Shown in pieces: positions 13,403-13,694 of a stretch of 13,694 nt of DNA. Each line of letters opens with the position of its first letter. Position 1 is the first letter of the stretch. Origin of the DNA: Bordetella parapertussis (GTDB lineage Bacteria > Cyanobacteriota > Cyanobacteriia > PCC-6307 > Cyanobiaceae); NCBI GenBank assembly GCA_943324725.2, contig CALPMR020000049.1, forward strand, positions 1-13,694, read 5' to 3'. The notes below the pieces were generated by a model, which saw only the letters and a list, made by a program, of their open reading frames with translations, did no database searches and was not told the DNA's origin. Both the position numbers and the translations under genes were made by a program.

Positions 13403-13694
13403 TCAGCCTGCCCCTGCCAGCCAGGCCTCGAGGTCGCTGGGGCCCTCGAAATCGAGCAGAGCTTCCGCCAGGGTTTCCAGTTGCTCCAGGCGCAGGCTGC
13501 GGATGCGGGCCTCCTGCTGTGGGTTCAGCTCACCGCAGCGGCGCCGGAGCAGGCGGAGGGCCATCTCCAGCTCGCCCTGCTGGCGGCCTTCCTGGCGACC
13601 CTGCCCAAAGATCTCGCGGTACGCCACGCTCTGCGTGAAGTCTTCAAGAGTGATGCCGCCCATGGCGCAGAGCTCCTCCAGCGATCGTCCGTTG
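13403..13694 (-). CDS. C-terminal part of a Rpn/DUF4351-type protein (cut by window edge)
   Basis: The frame is open to the right edge and gives the last 96 residues of a longer protein (the ATG at 13663 is probably internal). The visible part has a short helical segment (SLEELCAMGGITLEDF), a charged Gly/Gln/Glu linker with the repeated RQEG/RQQG pattern, then a C-terminal helical domain containing RLLRRRCGELN, RIRSLRLEQLETLAEALLDF and a final DLEAWL. This matches DUF4351 tails found on PD-(D/E)XK nuclease family transposase/Rpn-like proteins, which are numerous in cyanobacteria. The nuclease domain itself would lie outside the window, so whether it is intact is unknown. It is on the same strand as rsmH, upstream of it, with a 111-bp gap. 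Such genes spread within genomes and have been linked to recombination. Confidence 0.8.
   Translation of the reverse strand, partial: NGRSLEELCAMGGITLEDFTQSVAYREIFGQGRQEGRQQGELEMALRLLRRRCGELNPQQEARIRSLRLEQLETLAEALLDFEGPSDLEAWLAGAG

Overview
The window looks like chromosomal DNA of a high-GC unicellular cyanobacterium of the Synechococcus/Cyanobium (picocyanobacterial) type. Evidence: an intact chlM (Mg-protoporphyrin IX methyltransferase, chlorophyll synthesis); four exact copies of the cyanobacterial HIP1 palindrome GCGATCGC; and a gene order (purE, nagA, chlM, LuxR-type response regulator, cysteine desulfurase, rsmH) that I recall as a conserved block in picocyanobacteria. That recollection was not checked by search. 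GC is about 70% in most core genes (72% by count at 10741-10800) and much lower around 4.9-6.4 kb (45% at 5041-5100).

Layout. 1-383: no credible gene. It holds a degenerate 23-bp tandem repeat array running in from the left edge and two dyad symmetries, and may be the end or relic of a mobile element. 384-2224 (minus): AI-2E-family permease and purE. 2281-4238 (plus): nagA and chlM, divergent from purE. 4239-4917: gene-poor, with one strong 14-bp-arm hairpin and a putative extended -10 promoter. 4918-6409: GC-poor accessory segment with an orphan adenine-specific DNA methyltransferase (plus) facing a small membrane-anchored hypothetical (minus). 6520-9765 (minus): four genes in a row, namely a hypothetical with a hydrophobic N-terminus, a LuxR-type response regulator, a secreted hypothetical and an RluA-like protein that lacks the usual catalytic Asp. 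9790-11796 (plus): NifS/IscS-type cysteine desulfurase and a multi-pass membrane protein. 11793-13291 (minus): DUF456 membrane protein and rsmH. 13403-13694 (minus): C-terminal part of a Rpn/DUF4351-type protein cut by the right edge.

Most genes are housekeeping: purine synthesis, amino-sugar catabolism, chlorophyll synthesis, Fe-S sulfur supply and rRNA modification. The unusual parts are the left-edge repeats, the methyltransferase segment between chlM and the response-regulator cluster, the RluA-like active-site substitution, and the edge-truncated Rpn-type gene. I found no convincing new defence or multi-gene system. The left-edge array is the best candidate for something not captured by ordinary annotation, but its main part lies outside the window.
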